From assembly GCA_038380795.1 (NCBI GenBank), contig CM076266.1, positions 8,268,001 to 8,332,000 on the forward strand: 64,000 nt of DNA. The letters are read 5' to 3'. Both the position numbers and the translations under genes were made by a program. The first letter of the stretch is position 1; the number at the start of each line of letters is the position of its first letter. This DNA is from Pyrocephalus nanus (Eukaryota; Chordata; Aves; Passeriformes; Tyrannidae). The notes below the pieces were generated by a model. It was not told the origin of the DNA, did not search any database, and saw only the letters and a list, made by a program, of their open reading frames with translations. Of this stretch, positions 1 through 12,424 are shown one piece after another.

Positions 1-934
1 GAAAGCAAAAATACCAGGCAACCTGTTTCTCTCAAGATTGGAAAGTAAAACCAGCATTTTCTTCATGCTGCTCATCTCACTGTGAGGAGACCACTTCATG
101 GAAGGATATCTGCTGAACTTATGGGCACCTCTCTATACAAACTTCTTTGATTAGGACTCTATTAGACCAGATTTTCTATATGTGCATAGCCCACAGAATC
201 CCCCAGGAGAGTTATTGGAGTGTAATATAGTTTATGTGAGATCATAAATATTTCCTCTCCAATGAATTTATTTATTTTCACATTTGATAAAGACTTCCCA
301 GAACTCTTTATAGATAATTTTTCTGAAATGCGGACCTCAACTAAGAAGACATGTTTCTATGTAGAAAAACCATAGACTGTTCAAACTCTACAATTTTTCT
401 TGACATAGAAACCCAACAATTTTTCTCTGATAATTTTTGAAGTAAACATGGCTAAAATTATTGGGAGGGGAATTTTTTTCCTTTTTAAATTAAATGAATA
501 AGTTCATCTTCAATCCTTCCTCTCTCATATTATTATTGGAACCACTGAAATCTCCCAATCCATTACATTTTGGACAAGACAATTTGCACCCATTAGAGTC
601 CATCTTCTTGCCAGTGCTTGAGATGCTACCAGTACTCTCATCTCTGGTCATCTCTGAAAATCTAACTGCTCAGCTTATTTTTCTCTGAGAACTCTGTTAT
701 ATCCTTCCTTGCTGAGAAATGCAGCGAATTTGAACTTAAGACATTTGAAAAGGCAGTATGACCAAAAATGCCATTTTTTTCCCTTTCAGAACATTAAATT
801 TTACTTACTCTCTCTCAGTTGAAGAGTGAGAAGAGCATTTAACCCTGTGATTTAACAACTTATTAATTTTTAGACTGCCAAGTACCAGACTGAGAAGGAC
901 TTCAGCTGAGACTGTATTTTATGTGATGGTGCAG
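1..934. other. Unique noncoding sequence, no gene seen
   Basis: AT-rich single-copy-looking DNA. Open frames are short (at most 64 codons) and resemble nothing I know. No splice-flanked coding segment, RNA gene or simple repeat of note was seen. Confidence 0.6.
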
Positions 935-992
935 ATCTTTGGACTCAGTGATCTTAGAGGTCTTTTCTAACCTTAATGATTCAATGATCTTA
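935..992 (+). repeat. CR1 LINE 3' tail fragment
   Basis: The stretch reads as 'ggactcagtgatcttagaggtc', then 'ttttctaacc', then 'aatgattcaatgat'. This is the sense-strand 3' end of an avian CR1: GGACT..GATGATCTT..AGGTC..TTCCAACC followed by degenerate ATTCTATG units. Only the 3' end is recognisable, as expected from the 5' truncation usual for CR1. The tail octamers have decayed, so the copy is fairly old. The left edge is uncertain. Confidence 0.7.
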
Positions 993-3900
993 TTTTTGTA
1001 TTGGGGGTCTTATATCCATTTTTGACAAGAGATTAAACACGTGAAAGTTCAACCTTGCAAATGCTTGTTACGTGATCTAAGTAGTGTGGGAGGATGTGGC
1101 TTGGCTCAGGTGAGGCTTCCACGTCTGTCTCCATGGACAGACAAAAGGGCACAGGTGGCAGTGACCTGTGGGATCTCTTCCCAGGTAGGTAAGTTGTACT
1201 CTTTTGGCCTGATGACATCAGATAAAATTGTAATTTCAACTTCACAACCGTATTTTGAGGCCAATCATGGAACAAGAGACTATCACCAAAAAGGTGTTGC
1301 GGGGTAACCCGTTTTCAAACTTTTATCTTCTTTTTCTGAAGTCTCTTGTTGCATCCTGGATCCAAGGAGGTGAGCTGGAATATGCCTCTGTTACCTGTGT
1401 AATTTGTGAGCTTAGTGTTATTATGAAGTATTTTGGCCTGGGCTTTCTTCAGCAGATTTTGAGGGAAAAGAGAATCTCACACAAATTACTAAAGCACCCT
1501 TTAAGATGAATGCCCACCACACTTCTGGAAACTATGCTTAGTTTCATCCTCTGTGTGAGTATTTCAAGCACCTTCAGGTTTTTGGCTGAATGCTAAGACT
1601 AATTTAAGATAGTTATCTAGGTGCTGCATCTCTTCAGTGAACTACAGCAGAGTTTCTCTTTGCATGAGCTTTCCACTAAAGCTGGGTCATTAGATTTTAG
1701 TCACGAGTGGCCAGCAGCTACAAGGTTTTTCTCTGAGCAGAGACTGTCAGTCACATCAGATTTTATTCATTTTGTGATGTGGGTAAGCATCCAAAAAGTA
1801 ACAGGCTGAGACCAATAAACTCGTTTCATTTTTAATCTGTGGCAGATTTGTGGTTTTTATACTGAAACACCAGGGCTCAAACCAGCTGGTTTCACCACAT
1901 TCTTGGTGCTGCCCCCTCCTTTAACCCACAGTAGCAGAATCACATGTAAAAATTTATGAGCTTGTGTTCACCCGAGAACTTGTGTTCCTTTGCTTACTGT
2001 ACCTTTCTATCTATAAAAAAAAAATTAAATAAATTTGCTTAAATGAGTCAGTGATTATTGAACTGGGAAGCAGATCTGAGTTTGACAATTAAACCTAACA
2101 CATCCATATTGGGATGTGGGAAGTAAAGAAAAAACAACAAAACTTTAACATTTTCACATGCCGGAAAAACTAGCTTTCATGTGCTTTAAACAGAAGAAAG
2201 GCAAGACTTGTTTGGGAATAAAGACATAGCCTTCAAATTCACTCTTCAAGTATACTCTGTTACAGCAGCATGATTCCTTTTATGATTGTATCCATCATGC
2301 TGTCAAAAAAAGAAATCTTATCTTCACTCATTACTAAATATACAAAGAGCTGGGATTTCCACTTGGCAAATGCTCCTGTTTACCTGAAGGCTCGATTTTA
2401 CCTGCACTTTGATAAAGTTCATTTGCTGAGATAGACTAAACTTTTTAATCCTTAAACTACTGGAGTTTGTAAACCAAGTTTTGCTCTGAAGTAAGAGGCA
2501 TGTGCTTGGAGTAGCTATTTTCCTTAGGAAAATTAAAGATTTTATTATGGAAGGAAGCCAAAGGGCCCATCTGGATCTGCCCTGTCTGAGTTGTGAGTTA
2601 TAGCTCCTGTTTACAACTGCTCTGCAAAAAGAAGTCTAGGTGAGGATGCCTTCAGTAGTCACTGTCAGCCTTGTCTTCTCAAGATTTTTGTCTTCAGGAA
2701 TAGTCTGTCAATAATGGAGACAATCTCTTAGAATCTGTCATCCTTAGTATATTTAGAACCAGGCCCTCATGTGCCATAGTGCACTTTTCTTTATAATGAA
2801 AGTGAACAATCCTCTCTGAACATGTTGATGTGGATGAACTTCCTGAATGTAAGTATTGCTCTGAGTTCCCTTGATTGTTTCTCTTTCTGTTGCACCCTTT
2901 CAAAACTAAATGAACATTTATTAATATTATTATTTCTATTATAATAACAACAGCAAACCATCAATGAGATCATGGTCCCAGTTTTTTGAGCTATGCTTAA
3001 ATGTGAAATCACAAACAACTCTCTACCTTGGTGTTTAAATAAACACAACAGGGAAAGGGTGTTACTGTAACTCAAGAGCAGAAGTGATTTGCACAGTAGA
3101 GGTGACAACATTCCCTTTAATTTGAGACTTTACCATCCACTTTAGTGGTCACTACTGTGTCTGTGTCAGAGCTCTGTAGCCTGTATATATCTCTCTATCT
3201 CCACAACCTCTACTACTGTAGATCATTTGTTCTGTCTGAAACCTGTCTCCTTTGACTTGCAGTCTTGATGCTATGTGGATTTCTATTTTTTTTCTCTTTT
3301 TATTTTTTTTTTCTTTCTTACTTTTCATTTCAGTATTGTCCAATTTCCTGAAGAATTCAGTCTCTAAACTTTACTCTGGAGACACCAACCACTACAGCAA
3401 CTTGGTCCTTCTTTGTCTAGCATGGAATTGCTCCAACAGTTGCTGCCACTGAGGGAAGTGCTAAAATTCACTTGGATTGAAAAGGAAGAGTTAGACAAAC
3501 ACTTCTTCTCTTCAATACTTCTTTCTTGTCCTTTGTATTAGCTTCTATTATTTAGTCTATATCTTCTATAGCATTCAGTCTCATTCTTCTCATGTTCTTA
3601 ATTTGGTAAGTTAAGCCCAGCTTTGGAGCATTCTAGTGACTGTCTTTCCATGCAGGTACAGCCTCATTAATTTAGTCACTTGTCTCATTGATTTGTTAAA
3701 GTCACTGGTATACCAGTATGAGCAATGATCATCCATATACTAATCCTTTTGAGTTTTCCCCTCCTATCCTAACCCGATTTCACACGAACTTTATCTATAG
3801 GCCAGTTCTTTATGAATAGAGGGACTTGCCTTTGAACCAACACATACATATGTTATATTTTTGCCTGGTGCTATATCCAAAAGCCAAGAATTTTGATGTG

Positions 3901-5253
3901 CTTACACATGATTTCTCTGTAGTTATGACTTTCTTTAATTAAACAGTAGCTTTCTAGGTGTTCCCCTGCAGTGTTCCTGATTAATGTTTCCAGTAAATTC
4001 CCAGCTTATGAATCAAAATCTACAATCTGTTATCATTTTTATACTACCACTGATTGAAATTCTGTTTCTGTGTTAAAGCTCAGCTTTACAAACTCTAGAA
4101 GATTTTGCTGTGTAAGGAGTATAAGTGCACACATAAACGTTCTCATACACACAGAGTCAAAATCTGCAACTCACTCCCAACTTGTCCCCAGCTGCTTGAC
4201 AAACAGAGTTCAAATACCTTTTAATGAACGCTGGTGAATGCTGCAAAACCCAGGAAGATTAAAAATAGAAGAAGAGCTGTGTATAGCTTATGCAGTGTGT
4301 TCCATTTAAGTTTACCCACAAATATTTGGTTGATTTTCAGTGAAGGGGATTTCGTATAGAAACCCTTGTGGAAATCTGTGTTCTCCCCACACCTGGCTAC
4401 TTCCACGTTGACTGGTATCTTTAATATGGGACAGCAGGCTGTTAGAATGATAATGTTTAGCAAAATTCCTTTTAGAATCCTGACATGAAGGCTCTTAACC
4501 CAGGGAAGGATTAGAGGGTACCTTTGTAGCACTCTCACAGAGAGTTGCATCATTCTGCTTGAGCACTGGGGTGGTTTTTGGCAGCTGCTACGGTGCAATC
4601 AGAGAGTGATCATATTCAAAGGAGTCCCAGCATTTCCAGGTATTTCCTGGAGCAGTGCACTTCTGTCCTTTCCTGACCCCGAGACCTGCAGTGGGTATTG
4701 CTCACTCCTGGGCCCTGCTTCTACCTGCCCTGGTGAAAGTTTAAATGAGGAAGTTGCCATTACAGAGATGAGTTTAGAGCTGTTTTTTTTCTAAAAGGAA
4801 TGATTCTAGAAGTTGCACAACTTCCTTTCAAAATGCAGTAACTTTGCTTGAATGCTGGCTCCCTGAACAGGTGTCAGCCCAGATGTCTGAATGATGTGAG
4901 CCCTCAGTGGCAGAATTTTTCCCACCATAAAGTGTAACAAGAACTTGAACCCCTCTCAGCATCAGGGTGAAATCAAGAGCCAGAAGACTTTCCACAGAAA
5001 CAAACCAAAACAAAATAGAACACAACAAAAAAACATACTTGACAGCAGTCTCCAGTTGCTCCTGGGATGCAGAAGACCACAGGAAGGTCTTGCTCTGATT
5101 GCTGGAGAGTGGAGACTGAAAATTGGGTTTCTGATATTTCAACTCTGTGTCCCAGGCCCTGAGCTGTTTGGTGAGTGAATTTTCCTAGCCTTTTCTGTGA
5201 GAACTTGATCATTTGGATAAATAATTCATCACCATAGGGACAGCACCCACTTC
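993..5253. other. Unique noncoding sequence, no gene seen
   Basis: No exon or RNA gene recognised. The minus-strand frame at 4221-4598 (125 codons) and the overlapping frames at 4828-5212 lack recognisable domains and are open in several phases, so I treat them as chance. The stretch includes T-rich patches near 3290-3320 and an A-rich patch near 2015-2035. Confidence 0.55.
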
Positions 5254-5278
5254 TTTTTTTTTTTTTTTTTTTTTTTTT
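5254..5278. repeat. Poly-T run, 25 nt
   Basis: Uninterrupted run of 25 T. CR1 elements do not end in poly-A, so this is not a CR1 tail. It could be a simple homopolymer or the minus-strand A tail of a retrotransposed RNA, but the sequence beside it resembles no gene I recognise. Confidence 0.9.
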
Positions 5279-5899
5279 AATAATCCCTCATTGTGTCCTA
5301 GCCATTAGGTTATTAAGACTTTTACTTTCTCTCTTACATACACATGAACATGTTTTATTTTTACTAGAACTTCTGCTCTGGGCTTCTGTTGTCATTAAAT
5401 GAGTGGGATTTTTTTTTTACAACCACTACTTTCAGGTAACTGGAGGTTTCTGATGGAAAAATATTTGATCAAAATAACCTCTGACTGTGAAGAGGTTTAT
5501 GCCACCAGGAAAGAGAAAAATGCCATGTCAGGTGATCTAACTGTCCTGTGTAATTAGTATTTTCAAATTAGAAAGCAAAATAAAGGAGAAGTGTAGAATG
5601 GAGATATGTATGCATATATATGGTTGCTAATAATAATAATTGTAGACATTTTGATTGCATGTTTCTCCACAAATTTTGTACATTTCTGTGGTTTTTTTCA
5701 CTGGGAATGACAAACAGGTATCAACATGCAGATAGATGATGTGTCCTCCTCTCTTTGCCTATTCTTTGGGTCAAATAGAGCTCTTTAAACTTAATTGTTT
5801 TGTTTTGTTTCCTTTGCTCCTGCCTTTAATGGGACCAAATATTCCACCCATATTCTCTACTCTCGCAAGATCCTCAGGGTAAACCAAATCTTGGTTCTA
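5279..5899. other. Unique noncoding sequence, nothing seen
   Basis: AT-rich DNA with a small AAT-rich patch near 5628-5640. No coding or repeat signature beyond that. Confidence 0.55.
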
Positions 5900-5998
5900 T
5901 TCCCACTGAGTAACATACTCCTTGAGCAATCCCATCAGCTTCTGTGAGACTATTTGGGATTATCCAATGGGAGCAAAAGTAGGTGAGTCTGGCCCTAA
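5900..5998. repeat. Old amniote interspersed repeat relic
   Basis: Contains 'actccttgagcaatcccatc', then 'gtgagactatttggga', and later 'gagtctggccc'. This order (CTCCTTGAG..AATCCCATTGA..TCAATGGGACTA..GGCAGAATCTGGCCC) is a pattern I associate with a very old repeat common in bird, turtle and crocodilian genomes, with a partly palindromic core. The family name is uncertain. Edges are approximate. Confidence 0.45.
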
Positions 5999-7964
5999 GG
6001 TGCTTACACACCCCCTTGGTCAGTGGCACCTCAGTTTCGGTCAGTGCCTTTGGGTGCTGTTGCATTTCAGCCTTTAATAATCTGTTTCAATTGTCAGAGT
6101 GGAATTTTAACGAGTAATCTATTAGGTACATGTAGAAACCCCATCTGTGACAGTGTGATGGCATTCAAGAGAATGTTTTCCTGTGGATGCTTCACAGAAG
6201 AAGAAAGGATGAACTCATCCCAGCAACTATTTGCTTAGTTCTTGGGGGATTTACACCTCTGCGTCAATGGTTCAAAGGTTGTCTGAACTTGCAGTGGACT
6301 CAAATGTTCTGCATTTACATCCAAGAGTTATTTTCCACTGGAGAGGGATGTTAGTACCCTACTACCTGCTTTGGGATGGTAATGGGCTTGTCATTCTCAG
6401 AAGGCTTCTCTGTTTCTGCCTTGTTCAACCAAATTGTTCACCAGTGTAGACTGAAGCTAGGGACAAGCTTTTTTAAAGAACATGCTTTAACAAGAGAAGC
6501 AGAAGGGCCTCACAGTAGAGAAGTCAAATCACAAGGGATTAATCTCACCTGACTTTATCCCCTTGACGCTTAGTTATCTAATCTAAATGGGCTGTCTAGA
6601 GTCCCCTATTGCCAGTGGAAAGAGATAGACAGCAGTGAATGGCCTTCTGGAGGTATTTATGTCTCTCTGTGCTGACTATAGGTGGAGCCCAGCCAACTGG
6701 TTTATAGTAAATGTCTAACTTCTCATGGGCTATAGTTAGAGATATGATAAGTGGATCCCACCCCTAATTTCCAAAGGTCTCATCTTCTTCCATCAGTGAC
6801 TCAGGAGAACAATAATAACCATGTCTACATGGAAGGAGTGCCTACACTAAAGGAAAATATCAATTTGTAGTAAATCCTGACCTGGGCTGAGGGTATCTCA
6901 GTGGGATGGAGCTGGAGCTGATCACTGGGTTCACTAGGGGGAGCTAGGAAGAAACCTGTCAGTCTCACCGCGATAATGGAGTTCCTGCTGCAGAATTATT
7001 CCAGATACTTGTACCAGAGAAGGTATTTGTGGTGGAGAGTTCTTCTGAGGTCTCTTCTCCTCCTGTTTACAGACATGATGCTGCATTTGTCATATCTAAT
7101 TTTTCAGCCAGATTATAACTTCTTGTCCATTTGATCTCCAGCACTATTTTTGATTACCTTACCTAGATAAGACTTGACTTGTGTACAGAGAAAAATGTGG
7201 TCCAAGATAAGCATGTCTTTGTCTACAGAGAAATAAAAACAACTAGAATGACAACAATAAATCTATCTACTTGCAAGACTATGTTTCTGTCTTGGAAAGA
7301 CTTTGGACACATGAGCACTGAATTACCTCTAGGGTTTTAAGACATATTACACATGTGTGTGTGCATGTGTGTATAGTGATAAACATGCCCCATACCAAGA
7401 TTTATAATTCTGAGGACACATCAGTAAAAAAGGCTGACTGTTCTCATGTCTCCCTAAATCATCCATGCCAGCTCGTACTCTGAATGAGTCGTCCTCCAAT
7501 ATTTTGGTGGGGTGAGACAAGACAAAAATCTTGCCACTGAGATCAGTGCTTTAGCAGCTTCTGTTCTGGATTGCTGAACTCAGATGAGGATGAACTTTTT
7601 CCAGGAGCAGTCCCAGCTCTGTGGGATGTAGCTGTTTTCTGTGAAAGTGCATGTGTGCCTGCAAAACTGATATCCCAAAGCATTCTATTTTTATGCCGCG
7701 AGTTGCTGTGTTGAGATATAAAATGTTCAGAATTATTTTTATTGGACAAACACAAGCACTGAAATCATGAGGTTCTGGCAGGCTCCAAGCTCTGCCAGCC
7801 TAACACTTCTTTGTGCTTGGCAGGCAAAACAGTTTTTAATATTTTAGTTTTACTTTGCTATTTCCTGCACAATGGGAGTAGTTCTTAGTGACTTTAAGGA
7901 AAAGGTAGGAAGCATGCAAACACTACTGTGAGACTTTGAACTGAGTCTAATAAACCCTTCTCTG
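5999..7964. other. Noncoding sequence, no gene seen
   Basis: Unique-looking sequence with a short TG-rich stretch at 7350-7373 (ATGTGTGTGTGC-like). Two adjacent open frames at 6023-6449 on the plus strand have no recognisable domain and look fortuitous. Confidence 0.5.
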
Positions 7965-8180
7965 ATCAATTTACAGCAATAATGAAAATTTAATTTTGGA
8001 TGCAAACTTGTATAATTTGCTGCAGCTCGTTAGCCAGCTGAGTTACCCCATGTCCTGGGTGTCTCACTGTCCTGCTGAATGACTCAGATTTATTTGCAGT
8101 GCTGCTTGGGGGATCGAAACCTGCTCTCTGTAATTCAATTGTAAGGCCCAAATAATTCCATTGTTTTGAAGGAAGTTATG
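7965..8180. promoter_or_regulatory. Candidate conserved noncoding block
   Basis: Contains AT-rich homeodomain-like words (AATTTAATTTTGG), an E-box-like CAGCTG near 8034, and an AP-1/MARE-like TGACTCAG at 8080-8087 preceded by TGCTGAA. The mix of AT-rich cores and intact motif words, without frame or repeat structure, resembles vertebrate conserved enhancers. This is inference from appearance; conservation was not tested. Confidence 0.2.
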
Positions 8181-9039
8181 CTCTGTTGACCTTGGACCTT
8201 CAGTCCCTTTCCTGCAACATACAGGCTCAGCAAGGCAGGTTTAGTATTTACTTCGTGCGATGAGAAGGGGGGTGGTAAGGAAGGAAAGGAAAACCTGGAT
8301 CATCTCCAGCAGTAAAAGAACTCCAGGTAGATCATTGCCAGGTTCTATTCTGCAGATAAGCTTAAATAGGTGTTACACCCAGTGAATGCTACTGTGACCT
8401 GCAAATGCCACAGTGTGACGGAGCCCCATAAAAGAGGTACAAATGAGAGGGAAAACAGAGAGAAAGAACCAGTTCCTCTCTTTTCTTCATAATGATGGTA
8501 TGAGTTAGGATTAATTTTACCAACATTACTATGAGACAGCAGCAGGACTGCTGAGCCAGAACTCTGTTGTAAAGACAGAGTAACACAACCTTTTAGAAGC
8601 TGCTCTTGCAAAATGTTTTCTTCCTGTGATGTCTTTCTCTGCCTCCTGATTATTATTTCTTGTGTGTGTCTGAAAATCCAGGCTGAAACCGCGGCCTCGG
8701 CGAGATCCGAGCAGCTTGGTGAGCTCACCGTGGCTCAGCAGTCAGGCAGGACTATGGATTGTAATTTACAGCAGAGTCCAAGCTCTGAGCAGCAGATTCA
8801 ATTTTATAAGTGCCTCTCTAGTTCAGCTTAGGTAAGAGTCTCTGGAACAGACATCCTCTACATGTCCTATAAATAGTGAGTGGTTAAATGTGTTCCCTCA
8901 GTACACATCATTGATTGCGATGCAAAGCACATACTCGACAACAGTCAGCCTCACCCCCCTCATCAGGTACCAGGGAATTTATTTATTCCTTATAGTCATT
9001 ACAGGCAAATAAGAGGTTTGACCTAATGTAACAGAGAGG
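8181..9039. other. Noncoding sequence with one GC-rich pocket
   Basis: Mostly unique sequence. The only notable part is the CpG-containing pocket at about 8682-8735, described separately. A 72-codon frame at 8613-8831 begins with a hydrophobic stretch resembling a signal peptide, but has no known domain and may be chance. Confidence 0.45.
8682..8718 (+). other. Possible 37-nt microexon (speculative)
   Basis: A 37-nt segment with several CpGs (accGCGgccTCGGCGagaTCCGag) sits in otherwise CpG-poor DNA. Immediately upstream is a pyrimidine-rich stretch ending in 'aaaatccag', a plausible 3' splice site. Immediately downstream is 'cttg|gtgagc', a good 5' splice-site match. Two of three frames are open. 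The length is not a multiple of three, so inclusion would shift frame. I recognise neither translation. It could be an alternative or poison exon of a surrounding gene, or a chance match. Confidence 0.15.
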
Positions 9040-9160
9040 TGGAAGGCTGATTATTTTATTTCCACAGCTGTTGCATTGCTGTGTTTTACAATATGTTTGT
9101 AAATCATCAGCATAATGGCACGTTATTATAGCTGGTAAGTTATATCTTCAAGGAAATATA
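9040..9160. promoter_or_regulatory. Candidate conserved noncoding block
   Basis: Contains an E-box CAGCTG at 9065-9070, a forkhead-like TGTTTGTAAA, and AT-rich words (TTATTTTATT, CATAATGG, GTTATTATA). It has no coding frame or repeat signature. Regulatory function is inferred from motif texture only. Confidence 0.2.
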
Positions 9161-9561
9161 TTTTAATTTACTAAAAAGGAATACGAATAGCTAACTGTCT
9201 TATCAGTTAAGTGCAAGAACAAGGTCCACCCAGATACTGATTAATATCATCTGTATTGATTTTATTATTCATACTTTATAAATGACATTGATATTCTTGA
9301 AGAGTGCAAACATTTGCTTTGTTGTGCTATTGTCTCAGTTGGAGTGTAAATCTCTCACTTTCGTGATTGTTGTTCTGGTCATTGTTTCATGACTGGAGGC
9401 ATTTTAATGATGATTTATGGGGTTATATATAGTTGGACTATAAACTTCTGATTGCAATTAAAAACTAGTTAAATGAAAACTTGCAGCTTGAAGGCAGTGT
9501 CTGTTTATCACTGAAAGCTATAAAGGATTAAAATGTGGTATTTTGAAAAAAACCTCAATAA

Positions 9562-9668
9562 ATAGAATCATAGATTGGGTTGAAAGAGACCTTCAAGATC
9601 ATCAAGTCCAACCCTTGATCCAAACCCACTGTGATTACTAGATCACGGCACTCAGTGCCACATCCAGT
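9562..9668 (-). repeat. CR1 LINE 3' end fragment
   Basis: Starts with 'atagaatcatag' (reverse complement of the CR1 tail octamers), then 'gggttgaaagagaccttcaagatcatcaagtcc' and 'ggcactcagtgccacatcca'. This is a widespread avian CR1 variant read from its 3' end. About 107 nt survive, so the copy is strongly 5' truncated. Confidence 0.85.
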
Positions 9669-12177
9669 TGGTTTTATTTTTCTCTTTCCATACTACAAGG
9701 CAAAAGAACCATCTAGAAATTCATATTTTCTGTAGATTTTCCAGGAGAAGAATTTTAGAAATACACTACTCTAGCACTCCTGAACAGCTACAGATTCCTT
9801 TTTCCATTATTTATATGCCCAGTGTGTGTGCTCAGCTGAGAGAAAGAGAACTTCTCATGTTTTGTCAGAACTGTGGACCGATGGAACAACCTAGGGTGCT
9901 CCAGAGTGTTCCTTGCTGAAGTAGTAACATAAATCCTGTGGGTCCTCATGAAGAGGAAAATAGCTTTGGTGCCACAATGAAAGTATCTCCTTCCATTTTA
10001 AGGTTCTCCAAGCTAGTTTCCTCATGTATTCTATTTCCATTTCTATCAGTTAGTCGTATTTCCATGTATGACATTAGCCTGAGATGTTACTGTCCACACA
10101 CGAGAAATATTGCTTTCAAAATGCTCCTGGGTATATTGGTTTGGGATTACACTGGCCAACACATAAAAAAAAAATTGTTTAGTTTTCAAGGTATGAGCAG
10201 TGCAAGGAGGTGCAGACAGTCCAGGAGTGCCATTTAAACCTTGGTGTTTGTAAAGGTGTGTGTGTTACACTCTCACACCACTCTGGCTTATATGGGGGTG
10301 TAGGAATCTACAGTGTTCAAGAGTTGTTTCACTGTCAGTGAAATGAAGCTGCTATACAGCTCTTTACAGAATTGTGTGTTGTTTGTTACATACTTCACAA
10401 GTGAAATATTTTAGAATTTTCTGAGTCTATAGAAAACCCAGCATCTCACTCAGCACTTTTCCTTTTCTTCTGTCTCTTCTCTCTTCAGTTGTGTTGACCA
10501 CTGAAGAATTTTGTCATTGATGGGTTGGGCTAGATGCGAGAAGGCTGATGCCTTGGGCTGAATTAAAATTTTGCTTAACCTTTTGCTGGTGAATCCTGTA
10601 AGTCTTGACAGGAGCACTGCCACTACCCAGTCCCAAATTGTCCACTCAACATTACTCCTGCCTTGTCGTCTACAGGGGTAAGTTTTTAGCCCTGGCAGTT
10701 ATAGCAGTTTGTGATGAGCTATTGATAGGGCATATGGACATTTCTGATCTGGAGACAGACCAAAAAGGCACAGAGAGGTTGAGCTTTTCCACAAGCTGTC
10801 TACTGCTTAAATCTCATAATTCTACATTTTCTCTTGCAATAGGAATTTCACATAGGTTGGTGTAATTTGAGATATCCCTGCCAAATACTAATGTTCCACC
10901 TAAACAGTGGAGAGGCCAGAGTCATGTCTCTTTCCTCTCTTTTTGTTTTTAGAAGAGCACTAGAAAAAGCTGTATATACCCCAAAATAAGTGCATAATTC
11001 GTCTACTTTATTTACTGTGCAAAAAAAAACAAAGACAAGAAATTGTGCTTTTAAAGGTGCATCCTTGTCTCTAATACAGGTTTTGCATTAAGTCTTCCCA
11101 GTAGCATATTTATATTGTATTTATATTATCCATTCTCAGAAGCCTTTTTAATTTGCAGAAGAATAGGCTTGAATGGGAAGGATCTATGAAGTTAATGGCT
11201 GCTCAGCTCCTCTGAACCTTGGCAACTTGTGCTCTATGTTTTTGGGGAGTTTCCAAAGAACAAAATTCAACAGTTGTTGGTGTCTCCTGTTTACTTTTTC
11301 TGGACCATATCTAACACTGGAAAAAGGCTTGAAAGGAATTGTTGTGAGATGATTACAAGATCTAACATGATCTAGTGATCAAATAGTTCAGCCGATTGTC
11401 TCTTTTTTTTTCCCTTCCTGATGATCACTGAGTCAGGAAAGATCTATGGCTGCTGCACTCTCCTTAGATAAAAGCTACCCAGAGCGTATGTGAACTGTGT
11501 TGTTAAGACTCCCTATTCCTTGTACTTAAAGATGAACAGCTATTTGAGCCTCAGAGCTGTGGGAGATTTTCTCTTCTGTCTGTCCTTCCAGTATCTTCCT
11601 TTCTAAACTCCTGCTGCCTCCAGAAAATTCAGAGTGGGCTCTTTTGAGTGACTTCCTCTTTCATCTGGCCAGAGGATTAAGGCCAGATTGTGAAGAGCTC
11701 CATTAATTGCAATTTTAGTAAGTTTGCCGTTAAATGATCAGGTGTATTTTAAAGTCAAAGCACCTGAGGGAAAGAACACCAAGAGTTGGTAGATAATTAT
11801 AGGTAGCGTACATTTGGAGTTAATGCCTCTGTATACTTCATTCCTTTTGGGGGGCATCTTTGTCATGGTGTTTTTTCCACTGCTGTCTCTGAAGTGAAGC
11901 CCTTTCAATTAGTATTATGGGAGAGAGACATCAAAATGAACTGAGGTGGTTCTTCACAGGTTTTTAAATCCTCCTAGGACATAAGGCAGCCTGATGTTAC
12001 CAACTGTCATGATCTTTACCAAGTCTTTGGGACAGATTCCTGTGATCAAAAGGACAGGTCCCACGTGATCAAAATATTGAAACTACAGTGGAGTTTGATG
12101 GTGTTTTAATTATCAGGTAGGAGAGTCATCTGGGTAAGAACTTCATTGTTTTTCTACCTTCATAGGGAAGAAATAAT
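9669..12177. other. Unique noncoding sequence, no gene seen
   Basis: No exon or RNA gene recognised. Frames at 9668-9919, 9938-10237 and 10605-10865 have no domain or homology I know. A run of nine A lies near 11022. Confidence 0.5.
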
Positions 12178-12424
12178 TATGGAATCACAGAATAATTTGG
12201 GTTGGAAGGACCTTAAAAATCACCTTAGTTCCACCCTTCCTGCCATGGCCAGAGACACCTCCCACTAGACCAGGTTGCTCAAAGCCCCATCCAACCACTT
12301 CCAGACACAGTTCTCTAGGCACTCTGTGCCAGTGACTCACCACCCTCACAGTAAAGAATTTCTTCCAAATATTTAATCTAAACCTACTCTCTTCAGTTTA
12401 AAGCCATTACCCCTTGTCCTAATT
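12178..12424 (-). repeat. CR1 LINE 3' end fragment
   Basis: Begins with 'ggaatcacagaataatttgg', then 'gttggaaggaccttaaa', 'ccactagaccaggttgctca' and 'aagccccatcca', and ends near 'aaagccattaccccttgtcc'. These are the standard avian CR1 3' UTR and ORF2-end words in antisense. About 247 nt remain. Small internal gaps relative to the usual sequence suggest moderate age. Confidence 0.93.

Noticed and set aside
4221..4598. 125-codon minus-strand frame
   Set aside because: No recognisable motif and no splice context.
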